Shown in pieces: positions 8,134-15,851 of a stretch of 64,000 nucleotides of DNA. Both the position numbers and the translations under genes were made by a program. The notes under the pieces are model-generated. The model did not search any database, had not been told where the DNA came from, and saw only the letters and a program-made list of their open reading frames with translations. The stretch's first letter is position 1. Each line of letters opens with the position of its first letter. The DNA is taken from NCBI GenBank assembly GCA_023461435.1, contig JAEYLC010000026.1, positions 1 to 64,000 of the forward strand, read 5' to 3'. The DNA comes from Bacillota bacterium (GTDB lineage: Bacteria > Bacillota > Clostridia > Christensenellales > SZUA-584).

Positions 8134-9023
8134 AGTGAAATCTCCTCTCCGTTCGCTTCCAGCGGCACCTTATCCGCAAAGCCGAGCATCACGGGATGGC
8201 GCAGCGTCATCGTCGGCGTCCACTCGGCAAACCGCACCCAGCAGGTGAGGCGCGGCTCGAGCAAAATATCGTCCTTACCCATCCGCGTTCCCTCGCGCTT
8301 CGCATATTCGGCCATACGTTTCAGGTCGTCCTGCGAGACCCCCGTGCCCACATGCCCGGCGGGGATCAGTTGCCCTTCGCGGTAAACGCCGAGGCTCAGT
8401 GAGGCCGCCTGTCCCTCGTTGAAATGCACGCCCGTCACGGCGCAAAGCAGCTTCCTCGCCGTCTTGGTCTTGAACCAGTCGCTGTGGCTCTTCCCCGCGA
8501 CATATAAGCTGCCGCGCCGCTTGGAGACGATGCCCTCCATGTTCTTTTTCTTCATGAGGCTGAAAAGCGCTTCACCTTCGCCGAAGCTGTCGGCCAGCGC
8601 GATGGACGCGCTGGCCGTGAACCGGCTCTTAAGCAGCATCTGACGCCGCTCGATCGGCTCTTTTCTGATATCCTGACCGTTCAGCATCACAAGATCAAAC
8701 ACGACGTAGCGCACCGGATACTGCGCGGCCATCGCAGGGCTGTGCACGCGGCTGCGCTTGAGCGCATGGTAAAACGACGGTCTGCCGTCCGCAAACACCA
8801 CGATCTCTCCGTCGAGCACAGCCTGTTTCGCGTCCATCTGTTTTGTGAGCGCCTGCAGTTCGGGATATGCCGCGGTGGCGTCGCGGCCGCTTTTGGAAAA
8901 CACCGACACCGCCCCGTTTTCGATCACCGAAAGACCGCGGATGCCGTCCCATTTGATCTGATGAATAAAATCCCCCGCGGCCACGCCCGGCAGCGTGATG
9001 GGTTCCATGACTGCGATATCCAT
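8130..9023 (-). CDS. ATP-dependent DNA ligase (LigD ligase domain)
   Basis: ATP-dependent ligase sealing breaks in the end-joining pathway. The nucleotidyl-lysine motif KWDGIR (Lys24) is followed by LDGEIVV (motif III), FDLVMLNGQ, EGIVSKRRGSLY (motif IV) and WFKTK (motif V). The C-terminal OB-fold carries PRLTCWVRFAEWT. With 297 residues it is a minimal ligase with no nuclease domain. The ATG is directly adjacent to the ku stop codon and the stop overlaps the polymerase start, so the three genes form a tight translationally coupled operon. Confidence 0.94.
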   Translation of the reverse strand: MDIAVMEPITLPGVAAGDFIHQIKWDGIRGLSVIENGAVSVFSKSGRDATAAYPELQALTKQMDAKQAVLDGEIVVFADGRPSFYHALKRSRVHSPAMAAQYPVRYVVFDLVMLNGQDIRKEPIERRQMLLKSRFTASASIALADSFGEGEALFSLMKKKNMEGIVSKRRGSLYVAGKSHSDWFKTKTARKLLCAVTGVHFNEGQAASLSLGVYREGQLIPAGHVGTGVSQDDLKRMAEYAKREGTRMGKDDILLEPRLTCWVRFAEWTPTMTLRHPVMLGFADKVPLEANGEEISL

Positions 9024-9836
9024 TTACTTGGCCTTTCGCTTGGGCGGCGCTTTCTTCATCGCCTTCTCCGTCTGCTCGACGCTGCGCTTGAGCGCTTCCA
9101 TGAGATCGATCACGTTGGTCTCCGGGGCACTCGGCTGCGCGACCACCTGTTTGCCCACGATCTTGGCGTCGATCACTTTTTTCAGCGACTCGCGGTATTC
9201 ATCGGTATATTTGGCGGGATCGAACGCCGCCGTCAGATTGCCGATCAGCTTCTCCGCGATGTCCATCTCTTTTGGGTCCACGGTGATCTGCTTGGGCAGC
9301 GACGGCACCTCGCTGACCGGGCGTATCTCGTCGGGGTAGAATATCGTTTCGAGCACGAGCACCTCGCCGTAAACGCGCAGCACGCACAGCGTCTGCTTAT
9401 CGCGCATCGTCACGCGCGCCACCGCGATGCGCCCCGAGCGGTTCATCGCTTCGCGCAGCAGACCGTACGCTTTGTCGCCCATTTCGGGCTGCGGCGCTAA
9501 GTAATACGTCTTGTCAAAGTAGATCGGGTCGATCTCCCTTAGGTCCACGAAGTCGACGATCTCGATGGAACGTGCCTGCACCTCGGCCTTGGCCGATTCG
9601 ATATCCTCGTCCGTGATGATCACGAACTTGCCTGGCTCGTACTCAAAGCCCTTGACAATATCGTCGGGGCCCACTTCCTCGTTGCAGAGCGGACAGACCT
9701 TTTTGTATTTGATCGGCGTGTGGCACTTTTTATGTATCGAGCGAAAACGGATATCCTTCTCCTCCGTCGCGGCGAACATTTTGACCGGGATGCTCACCAG
9801 CCCGAAGCTGATGGTGCCCTTAAACATCGCATGCAT
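9024..9836 (-). CDS. ku: Ku protein, end-joining DNA-end-binding factor
   Basis: Bacterial Ku forms a homodimeric ring on DNA ends and recruits LigD-type enzymes. The family signature FKGTISFGLVSIPVKMF opens the protein, and KCHTPIKYKKVCPLCNEEV places four cysteine/histidine-type ligands in a probable zinc-binding loop. The C-terminal tail is rich in lysine (KKAPPKRKAK), as in Ku proteins that bind DNA through it. The ATG at 9836 is preferred over an in-frame ATG at 9926 because GGAGG at 9844-9848 sits 7 bases ahead and the conserved domain begins right there. It is the first gene of the ku-ligase-polymerase operon. Confidence 0.95.
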   Translation of the reverse strand: MHAMFKGTISFGLVSIPVKMFAATEEKDIRFRSIHKKCHTPIKYKKVCPLCNEEVGPDDIVKGFEYEPGKFVIITDEDIESAKAEVQARSIEIVDFVDLREIDPIYFDKTYYLAPQPEMGDKAYGLLREAMNRSGRIAVARVTMRDKQTLCVLRVYGEVLVLETIFYPDEIRPVSEVPSLPKQITVDPKEMDIAEKLIGNLTAAFDPAKYTDEYRESLKKVIDAKIVGKQVVAQPSAPETNVIDLMEALKRSVEQTEKAMKKAPPKRKAK

Positions 9837-9941
9837 GGCACATCCTCCATGTGTTGATATGCTTAATGTGTCCCGTTTGGGCCGCGAATATGAAACCGTC
9901 TGTGGCAACTTAAAAAGCCGGGGCAATCACACTTCGGCGTG

Positions 9942-10508
9942 TCAGCCGGTCATCTTCTTTTTCTCTGAGATGGAATTGACCAAGCTGACAGCGGCTTTCG
10001 AAGCCACCGCAATCAAAAAATAAAGCGGCAGCCCATAGTAGCTTTTCCACGTCAGCATCTTGTATATGCCGACCCAGTCGAAAATCGGTTCGAAGATGAA
10101 GCAAAACACGACAGACATGATCACGGTCGCAATGATGAACGACTTCCACGTTTTAAAACGCTGGTAAATCAGCATATAAACCAGCGGCATGCAGGAAATA
10201 TCCACGGCTGTGATCGGCGGGAACCAGGGAATCAAATCGACCGTATAATACCAAAGAGACAGCTCTTCTCCGAGCTCATCGAGCACAATGATATATATCA
10301 CGATGAAAGCCGTATATAAAAACAGCTCACTCAGCCTTGTTTTATCGGCCAGCTTCCACCATAGCACTGCCATCAGAATGAACAAAACGAGCAAAACCCA
10401 CCACTTGAACGAAAAAACTTCGTTTTGGAGCCATTCATCAAGCCGGTCGGACGATAACTTCCATTGTTCCTCCACACCGGGCGGCAATCCTTCGGTTATA
10501 AAGTGCAC
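9942..10508 (-). CDS. CBO0543-like membrane protein (copy 2)
   Basis: A 188-residue membrane protein with about five hydrophobic helices and a Trp-rich character (WW in the first helix, WYYTVDLIPWFPP in the middle). It resembles the CBO0543 family of Firmicute membrane proteins, whose function is unknown. It is a clear paralogue of the gene 3 bases upstream: shared features are EWxxN(E/D)VF near the N-terminus, E(L/Y)GEEL and a PPI/PPL turn. GTG start with GGGGAG seven bases ahead. The two genes must be co-transcribed. Confidence 0.72.
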   Translation of the reverse strand: MHFITEGLPPGVEEQWKLSSDRLDEWLQNEVFSFKWWVLLVLFILMAVLWWKLADKTRLSELFLYTAFIVIYIIVLDELGEELSLWYYTVDLIPWFPPITAVDISCMPLVYMLIYQRFKTWKSFIIATVIMSVVFCFIFEPIFDWVGIYKMLTWKSYYGLPLYFLIAVASKAAVSLVNSISEKKKMTG

Positions 10509-10511
10509 AGT

Positions 10512-11081
10512 TTATCTCCCCGCCGCATTTTTGCTTCTCCCGGTTATTATAAAGATTTTGACCGTCAGCGCCCTTACAAGCAGTGCCATCAATATGAACA
10601 ACGGATAGCTGAAGTAATACTTCCAATTGATGAGCTGATACAGATTTCCCCACGAAAAAAGGGGCTCCAGCACAAAACACATGACCGCCGTGACGATCAA
10701 TACGGCCCAGACAAAACGCCTCTTCTCCGTAAAATACTGATACGTGAGCGAGTAGACCAAGGGCAGCATCAAAAGGTTGATGGAGCTTAGCGGCGGGAAT
10801 ATGGCGATGATATCCGTCGGATAATCCCAGAGTATCAATTCTTCGCCGTATTCGTTGATCGCCAGCGCAAAAATATAGCCAAGAGCGGTATAAAGGCAGG
10901 TTTCCTTCAGCCGTGATTTATCGAGCAGCAGCCACCAGATGATCAACGATGCCACAAGCAGCCCCAGAAGTATCCACCATCTGAGCCTGAATACGTCGTT
11001 ATTGATCCATTCATCGACGTGAATGGACGTCAAATGCTGCTGGTCTTCAACGCTCTGCGGAATCTGCGATGCGTCGGGCAT
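10512..11081 (-). CDS. CBO0543-like membrane protein (copy 1)
   Basis: First member of a tandem pair of 189-188-residue paralogues with about five membrane helices. Conserved blocks shared with the downstream copy include DEWIN near residue 24, RWWILLGLL in the first helix, NEYGEELILWDYPTDI in the middle and a final hydrophobic helix before a short basic tail. GGGAGGGG precedes the ATG. Such pairs suggest a hetero-oligomer, but no biochemical role can be read from sequence. Confidence 0.72.
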   Translation of the reverse strand: MPDASQIPQSVEDQQHLTSIHVDEWINNDVFRLRWWILLGLLVASLIIWWLLLDKSRLKETCLYTALGYIFALAINEYGEELILWDYPTDIIAIFPPLSSINLLMLPLVYSLTYQYFTEKRRFVWAVLIVTAVMCFVLEPLFSWGNLYQLINWKYYFSYPLFILMALLVRALTVKIFIITGRSKNAAGR

Positions 11082-11159
11082 CGGTCCCCTCCCGAATTTT
11101 ACTTTTCTTATTAGTATAAACGGGAATTCACAAATTATGAGATTCGAAAAAACGCGGTC

Positions 11160-11202
11160 AAAACAAAACAGCTCCCGAAGGCTTTAGCCCGAAGGGAGCT
11201 GT
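11160..11202 (-). terminator. Terminator of the natAB operon
   Basis: On the minus strand ACAGCTCCC (11202-11194 side) pairs perfectly over 9 bp with 11176-11168, then TTTTGTTTTG. It lies 47 bases after the natB stop. Confidence 0.85.
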
Positions 11203-11248
11203 CAGTACAGTAATTATTTATTGCATAGGCCTTAACGGCATAGGCAAT

Positions 11249-12427
11249 TTATATTGAGAACATGACTTTTTCGCTGTTAAACATGCGCGCGAGCACATAC
11301 ATGAACAGGGCGGACACAGCCAGATTGACTGCCATCGTGATGACGATGTGCAAAGGGTCATACGCGAATGAGAAAATACCGATCATGCACTGTACGCTGT
11401 TGTACATTGGCACGAGATACCATACCGTATCGGCTTGTGCCCCGCTGCTAAACATCCCCGAAATGCCGATCAGCATCACGATGATCATAAGGGGCAGCAC
11501 CGAGGTGGCGGCCTCTTTAACCGTCTTTGAGAACGCGGAGATCACCGAGATCAAGGAAACGAAAAGAAGAATTGTGGAAAGTATCACCACGAGCAGCAGC
11601 GCATAATCGGCGACCGAGTATACCGCCGCGCTCATTCCCCCGCCGCCCATCAGCTTTGGCAGCGACACCATGGTTCCCAAAAAGCTCGACAGGCCGCTGA
11701 GCAACGCGAGCGCGCTTAAGCTGAATATCTTGCCGACGGCAAGCTCGCTTCTCTTGATGGGCGTCACAAGCAGTGTCGCGATGGTCCCTCTCTCCTTTTC
11801 ACCCGCGATCGATTCGGGAGCGATGCCCATACAGCCGCTGAACATGAAGATCATCATCAGCATGGGCAGCATCATCGAGAAAAATTCACCCGTGACATCC
11901 TTCTCCGAAGCCAAATCGTAAGCCTTGTCCGTACCGTTGACATCAAACCTGTTGGCCAGCCGGGATTCGTAATCGTCGAGGAAATTCAACATCAGCGAAT
12001 AGGCATTGGCCGATTCCGTTGACGTGGAATTGTAGTAGATATCCACGTTGGGCGGTGTTTGCGACGCGTCCGAAGAGTTATAATCCTTAACAGCCGTATC
12101 GAAATCTTCGGGAAACATGACAAGCATGTCGGCATTCTTGTCACTGATCTGCGCTTTGACATCGTCAGTTTTGTTTGCGTCCGTCTCCTGAATATCAAAA
12201 TTCAAAGAAGCGACATCCTCTTTTATCGACTCGGGCAGGTTGCTGGCATAAACATGATAAACATAGGTTTCGTCAACCGACGTGAATGATTTGATCGCGT
12301 CGCCCATGATCGAGTACATTAAGAAAATCATCAGGCCGGGCAGCAGCAGCGTTGAAAAAACAAGCCTTTTATCACCAAAGAATTTGGCGAATTCCTTTTT
12401 CATGATCGTTAATATATTGCTTTTCAT
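11249..12427 (-). CDS. natB: ABC-2 type export permease, NatB-like
   Basis: Permease of an ABC-2 exporter. A first membrane helix near residues 22-42 (LVFSTLLLPGLMIFLMYSIMG) is followed by a large extracytoplasmic domain (about 45-180) and then five C-terminal helices. AGEKERGTIATLLVTPIKRSELAVGK (in two parts around residue 210-235) is the conserved ABC-2 coupling segment. NatA/NatB pairs export sodium in Bacillus, and related pairs move other substrates, so the substrate here is not certain. The start overlaps the stop of the ATPase gene by 4 bases. Confidence 0.85.
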   Translation of the reverse strand: MKSNILTIMKKEFAKFFGDKRLVFSTLLLPGLMIFLMYSIMGDAIKSFTSVDETYVYHVYASNLPESIKEDVASLNFDIQETDANKTDDVKAQISDKNADMLVMFPEDFDTAVKDYNSSDASQTPPNVDIYYNSTSTESANAYSLMLNFLDDYESRLANRFDVNGTDKAYDLASEKDVTGEFFSMMLPMLMMIFMFSGCMGIAPESIAGEKERGTIATLLVTPIKRSELAVGKIFSLSALALLSGLSSFLGTMVSLPKLMGGGGMSAAVYSVADYALLLVVILSTILLFVSLISVISAFSKTVKEAATSVLPLMIIVMLIGISGMFSSGAQADTVWYLVPMYNSVQCMIGIFSFAYDPLHIVITMAVNLAVSALFMYVLARMFNSEKVMFSI

Positions 12428-13218
12428 AATGCTTCACCCACCGCCTTTGCATACAGGTCAAAAAAGACGTCCTCAAGAGATTTTGCTTCGGTTATGCTTT
12501 TAAGCTCTCCGCACAGCACCATTTTGCCGTCGATGATGATTCCGACGCGGTCGCAAAGCTTTTCCGCGAGATTGAAAATATGCGTGGACAATAGGATGCT
12601 CTTGCCCTGTTCCTTGAGCTCCAATAAAAAATCGGTGACGACCTTCGCGGTTAGCACGTCGAGTCCGTTTGTCGGCTCGTCGAAGATAATGATCTCCGGG
12701 TCGTGAACGATGGAAATCACGAGCGAAACCTTTTGCTTCATGCCCGAGGACAGATTCCCGATTTTCACCTCCGCGAATTTATCGATGCCGAATTTCTCAA
12801 ACAGTCTTTTTTGGCGCTCATCTCTGGCCCTGGGCTCAACCCCGTAAAGATCTGAAAAGAAACCGTAAAGATAATTTGGAGTAAAGCAGTTTTCAAGCTT
12901 CAGCTCGCTGGTTAAAAAACCGATTTGGCCCCGGATATGCGACGGATCATCCACCGCGCTCACGCCGCCCACCGTGATATCGCCCGTATCGGGACAGATC
13001 AGCGTGGAAATAATACGGAGCGTTGTTGTTTTCCCGGCTCCGTTGGGGCCAAGCAGCCCGAATATCTCACCCTTGTATGCGGTGAATGACAGATCATTGA
13101 CCGCCACTTTTGTTTTCACACTTGTCTTTTCGATTCTGCGCTGCTTGTTCGTCATGGAAAAGGTTTTTGTCAGGTTTTTGACGTGAAGAACCTCTTCCGT
13201 TTTGGGTCCACCGTTCAT
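12424..13218 (-). CDS. natA: ABC exporter ATP-binding protein, NatA-like
   Basis: ATPase subunit paired with the downstream permease. Walker A is GPNGAGKTTTLRI, the signature is NLSSGMKQKVSL, Walker B is IIIFDEPTNGLD and the H-loop is STHIF. The length of 264 residues is typical. GAGG seven bases before the ATG supports the start. The promoter contains two palindromes built on CGATATA/TATATCG, one of them nearly identical in layout to the operator in front of the padR gene at 60.1 kb, so PadR control is likely. Confidence 0.9.
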   Translation of the reverse strand: MNGGPKTEEVLHVKNLTKTFSMTNKQRRIEKTSVKTKVAVNDLSFTAYKGEIFGLLGPNGAGKTTTLRIISTLICPDTGDITVGGVSAVDDPSHIRGQIGFLTSELKLENCFTPNYLYGFFSDLYGVEPRARDERQKRLFEKFGIDKFAEVKIGNLSSGMKQKVSLVISIVHDPEIIIFDEPTNGLDVLTAKVVTDFLLELKEQGKSILLSTHIFNLAEKLCDRVGIIIDGKMVLCGELKSITEAKSLEDVFFDLYAKAVGEAL

Positions 13219-13242
13219 CGTCTCGCCTCATTTCTGTGACCG

Positions 13243-13322
13243 TTATTACGTTAAGCGATATAACGATATGCGCTATATCGCCTGACGTAATAAACTATAT
13301 CGTCAAACGATATAGTTGTCAA
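13243..13322 (-). promoter_or_regulatory. natAB promoter with double palindromic operator
   Basis: On the minus strand TTGACA (13322-13317), a 17-bp spacer and TATAGT (13299-13294). A perfect 25-bp palindrome (10-bp arms AACTATATCG/CGATATAGTT, 5-base centre, 13293-13317) fills the space from -35 to -10. A second, longer palindrome follows at 13243-13293, with outer arms TTATTACGT/ACGTAATAA and inner arms GCGATATA/TATATCGC. Confidence 0.85.
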
Positions 13323-13420
13323 GAGTCAGTTGACATTTTCATACTCATTTCAGCAAATTATTGGTTGTGATTATACCACATATATTGTATCTATCCAATA
13401 TTTTTGATTAACCACAATTA

Positions 13421-13453
13421 AAAAAGCTCCCGGAGCTCAAGCCCGCGGGAGCT
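13421..13453 (-). terminator. Terminator of galM
   Basis: Minus-strand hairpin with 8-bp stem AGCTCCCG/CGGGAGCT (13425-13432 with 13446-13453), followed by five T. Confidence 0.85.
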
Positions 13454-13468
13454 GCAGCGATTACAGAA

Positions 13469-14518
13469 TTACTCGTTCCACGGCGCACCGATACTGAACG
13501 TGTACCACGTTTCATACTCGCTGCACTCGCCCGCTTCAATAACGGGGCTTAAAAACCGCGGCGCGTTCACCGCGTCCGGCGCAAACTGCGTCTCAAGGCA
13601 CAGCGCCATGCGCTTTTTCACCTTGCGACCGCCCTTGATCGGCAGACCGTCGGGCAGGAAGTTGCCCGAATACAGCTGTACACCGTCGCAGTCGGTCTCG
13701 ACTGTCATACCGATGCCCGTTTCGGCGCAGTACGCCATCGCCGCAGGCTTGTCGTTCTTGTTAAGGTCGTAGTGGTGATCGAAGCCGCCCACGAATTTGA
13801 TCTGATCGTGAGCCTCGCCGATGTCGCGGCCGATTTTCTTGGGGCTGCGGAAGTCAAACGGCGTGCCCGTCACGTCGATGAGCTCGCCCGTGGCGCTCAC
13901 CTTATCATTGACCGTCGCCATCCTGTCCGCGTTGATGCAAAGCTCATGCTCGAGCATCGAATCGCTCTGCTGCCCCGCGAGATTGAAATATGAATGGTTC
14001 GTCATATTGAATATCGTCTTCTTGTCGCTCATGCCGCGGTAGCTCATCACGATGGCGTTGTCTTCGGTAATGGTATATGTGACGCAGGCGACGAGATTGC
14101 CCGGATACCCCTGATCGCCGTCCTCGCTCAAAAGCGTGAGCGTCAGGCTGTTCGGCGCGGTCTGCACACCGTTCCAGAGCTTTTTATCGAAGCCCTTGAG
14201 GCCGCCGTGCAGATGGTTGGGCCCGTCGTTCAAATCAAGCTGGTATTTCACGCCGTCCAGCGTAAACGCCCCCCCCACGATGCGGTTGCCGCAGCGCCCG
14301 ATCGCCGCGCCCAGATAAGGAGGGTTCGCCTCGTATTCAGCCAGCGTATCGAACCCGAGAACCACATCCGTCATCACGCCGTTTTTATCCGGCACGAAGA
14401 GCGATATGATCGCGCCGCCGAAGTCTGTGACTTTGGCCGTCATACCCTTGCTGTTGGCAATGGTATACAGCGAGGCGGTGCGGCCGTCCTGACAAACGCC
14501 GAAAACTTCTTTATTCAT
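13469..14518 (-). CDS. galM: Aldose 1-epimerase (galactose mutarotase)
   Basis: Interconverts alpha and beta anomers of galactose and related sugars. Family motifs are present in order: YLGAAIGRCGNRI with the conserved Arg (near 72-84), the NDGPNHLHGG loop (near 98-107), TNHSYFNLAG with the catalytic His (near 175), and a late LCLETQFAPDAVN carrying the catalytic Glu. Length is 349 residues. The ATG at 14518 is chosen over a TTG one codon upstream because AAGGAG lies nine bases ahead of it. It stands alone between terminators, with no other galactose genes nearby. Confidence 0.93.
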   Translation of the reverse strand: MNKEVFGVCQDGRTASLYTIANSKGMTAKVTDFGGAIISLFVPDKNGVMTDVVLGFDTLAEYEANPPYLGAAIGRCGNRIVGGAFTLDGVKYQLDLNDGPNHLHGGLKGFDKKLWNGVQTAPNSLTLTLLSEDGDQGYPGNLVACVTYTITEDNAIVMSYRGMSDKKTIFNMTNHSYFNLAGQQSDSMLEHELCINADRMATVNDKVSATGELIDVTGTPFDFRSPKKIGRDIGEAHDQIKFVGGFDHHYDLNKNDKPAAMAYCAETGIGMTVETDCDGVQLYSGNFLPDGLPIKGGRKVKKRMALCLETQFAPDAVNAPRFLSPVIEAGECSEYETWYTFSIGAPWNE

Positions 14519-14667
14519 CAACTCTGTCTCCTTAAAAACATAGATTTGGAATTAAACAATATATCTCTAATAAATTACATCTTTTTGGCGCCATTGTAAA
14601 GGAAATTGCCGTCATGAATGCAGATGCTTGTGAATATCTTTCATATGGAGCCAAAGGAGGCGGTTTT

Positions 14668-15363
14668 ATGCAGGCGAGTATTCAGGTGATCAAGGATGAT
14701 ATGTTATATAATGGGCATCGTGTGCTAAGCTACACGATCGAATACCCCGCCGTCACATCGGCTGTTTTTCAATCCGCCGCTACGGTGATCAACCGCTACT
14801 ACCGCGCCAAGGCCGAGCTTTACCGGCAGCGCTACCGCCACAGCCTTTACCATCAGGCGGTGCTCGAATATGAGATGACACGATCCAATCCGGATATCCC
14901 GTTTCGGCCGTACGAAGCGTATTTAAGCTGCACAATCACTTACAACGACAACTGTACGCTGAGCCTCTATTTCGACGCGTACCAGTTTACGGGCGGCGCT
15001 CACGGCAACACGACGCGCACCTCCGATACGTGGGACCTTGGCAGCAGCCGCCGTGTGACGATGGCGCGCTTTTTCGCGCCGGGTGCGACATACAAAGCCT
15101 ATGTGATCGGCGAGATTGAGGCACAGATACGTTCACAGCTTCAATCGGGCAGCGGCATGTATTTTGACGATTACGAGACGAACGCGGCGCGCTATTTCAA
15201 CGCAAACAGCTTCTACCTCGTGCCGGACGGCCTCATCGTTTATTACCAGCAGTATCAGATCGCGCCGTATGTGAGCGGTACTCCCGAATTTTTGATGCCC
15301 TTTTCCAAGGAGGTGCAGCGCCCGCAGTGCCGCAAGGTGCCCTCCGCCAAAAACCGGGGCTGA
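14668..15363 (+). CDS. DUF3298/DUF4163-type (RsiV-like) protein
   Basis: A 231-residue protein without a signal peptide or membrane helix. The pattern is an N-terminal beta-rich part (YTIEYPAVTS), a Tyr-rich helix, then FTGGAHGNTTRTSDTWDLGSSRRVTMARFF, here spanning about residues 115-145. It fits the DUF4163 plus DUF3298 pair found in RsiV-like anti-sigma factors and in many small Firmicute proteins. The final IVYYQQYQIAPYVSGTPEFLMPF is the DUF3298 ending. The ATG at 14668 has AAAGGAGG seven bases ahead. Role unknown; the lack of a membrane anchor argues against an anti-sigma factor. Confidence 0.75.
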   Translation: MQASIQVIKDDMLYNGHRVLSYTIEYPAVTSAVFQSAATVINRYYRAKAELYRQRYRHSLYHQAVLEYEMTRSNPDIPFRPYEAYLSCTITYNDNCTLSLYFDAYQFTGGAHGNTTRTSDTWDLGSSRRVTMARFFAPGATYKAYVIGEIEAQIRSQLQSGSGMYFDDYETNAARYFNANSFYLVPDGLIVYYQQYQIAPYVSGTPEFLMPFSKEVQRPQCRKVPSAKNRG

Positions 15364-15450
15364 ACCGCCGTCATGGCAAAGGGTATCCGCGGGCGGCAGA
15401 CAACGAGGGCATTCATTTAAACAGCGTTCCATCTCATCCGTTACGGTGCG

Positions 15451-15479
15451 CCGCCTTCTCCTCGAGGCGGAGGCTTTTT
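15451..15479 (+). terminator. Terminator after the DUF3298 gene
   Basis: CCGCCT (15451-15456) pairs with AGGCGG (15465-15470), then AGGC and five T. The rest of 15364-15653 shows no gene. Confidence 0.65.
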
Positions 15480-15604
15480 CTTTAAACAAAAAGATTTCAC
15501 ACACAGTGGGCGAAGAACTGATATATCGAAAACCTTAGATGCGATCCACTGCGCAGTTATGTCGCTTCTCACTGCGCAATGGAATGCATGTCGGAAGAGA
15601 GTCT

Positions 15605-15641
15605 TTTAAAAAGTCAAAGCCTTCGCCCATAGCGGGCGAAG
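15605..15641 (-). terminator. Terminator of the minus-strand feo operon
   Basis: Minus-strand hairpin with a perfect 8-bp stem CTTCGCCC/GGGCGAAG (15621-15628 with 15634-15641), then GCTTTGACTTTTT, shortly after the last feo gene. Confidence 0.85.
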
Positions 15642-15653
15642 ACTCTGCTGTCT

Positions 15654-15836
15654 TTATTGATCAGCCGGGGTATCGTGATTGCACTCGCTGCTGCAGCCGT
15701 CACAGCCGCAGCTACAGCCAATCGGCTGCCCCCGTTTCTTTTTCTTTATCATATTGGCCACGATCAAAGCAACAATTGCCAGCACCACAAGACCAACCAG
15801 TATCGTTGCCAGATTATCGGCGATAAAGCTCAGCAT
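15654..15836 (-). CDS. FeoB-associated Cys-rich membrane protein
   Basis: A 60-residue protein with one N-terminal membrane helix (about 8-30), a KKKKRG stop-transfer segment, and a short cytoplasmic tail with five cysteines (CSCGCDGCSSEC). This is the small FeoB-associated Cys-rich protein of Firmicutes, thought to aid ferrous iron handling beside FeoB. It lies 15 bases after feoB in the same operon. A second member of the family follows the other feoB at 20.8 kb. Confidence 0.87.
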   Translation of the reverse strand: MLSFIADNLATILVGLVVLAIVALIVANMIKKKKRGQPIGCSCGCDGCSSECNHDTPADQ

Positions 15837-15851
15837 GCTTCCCCCTCCTTT

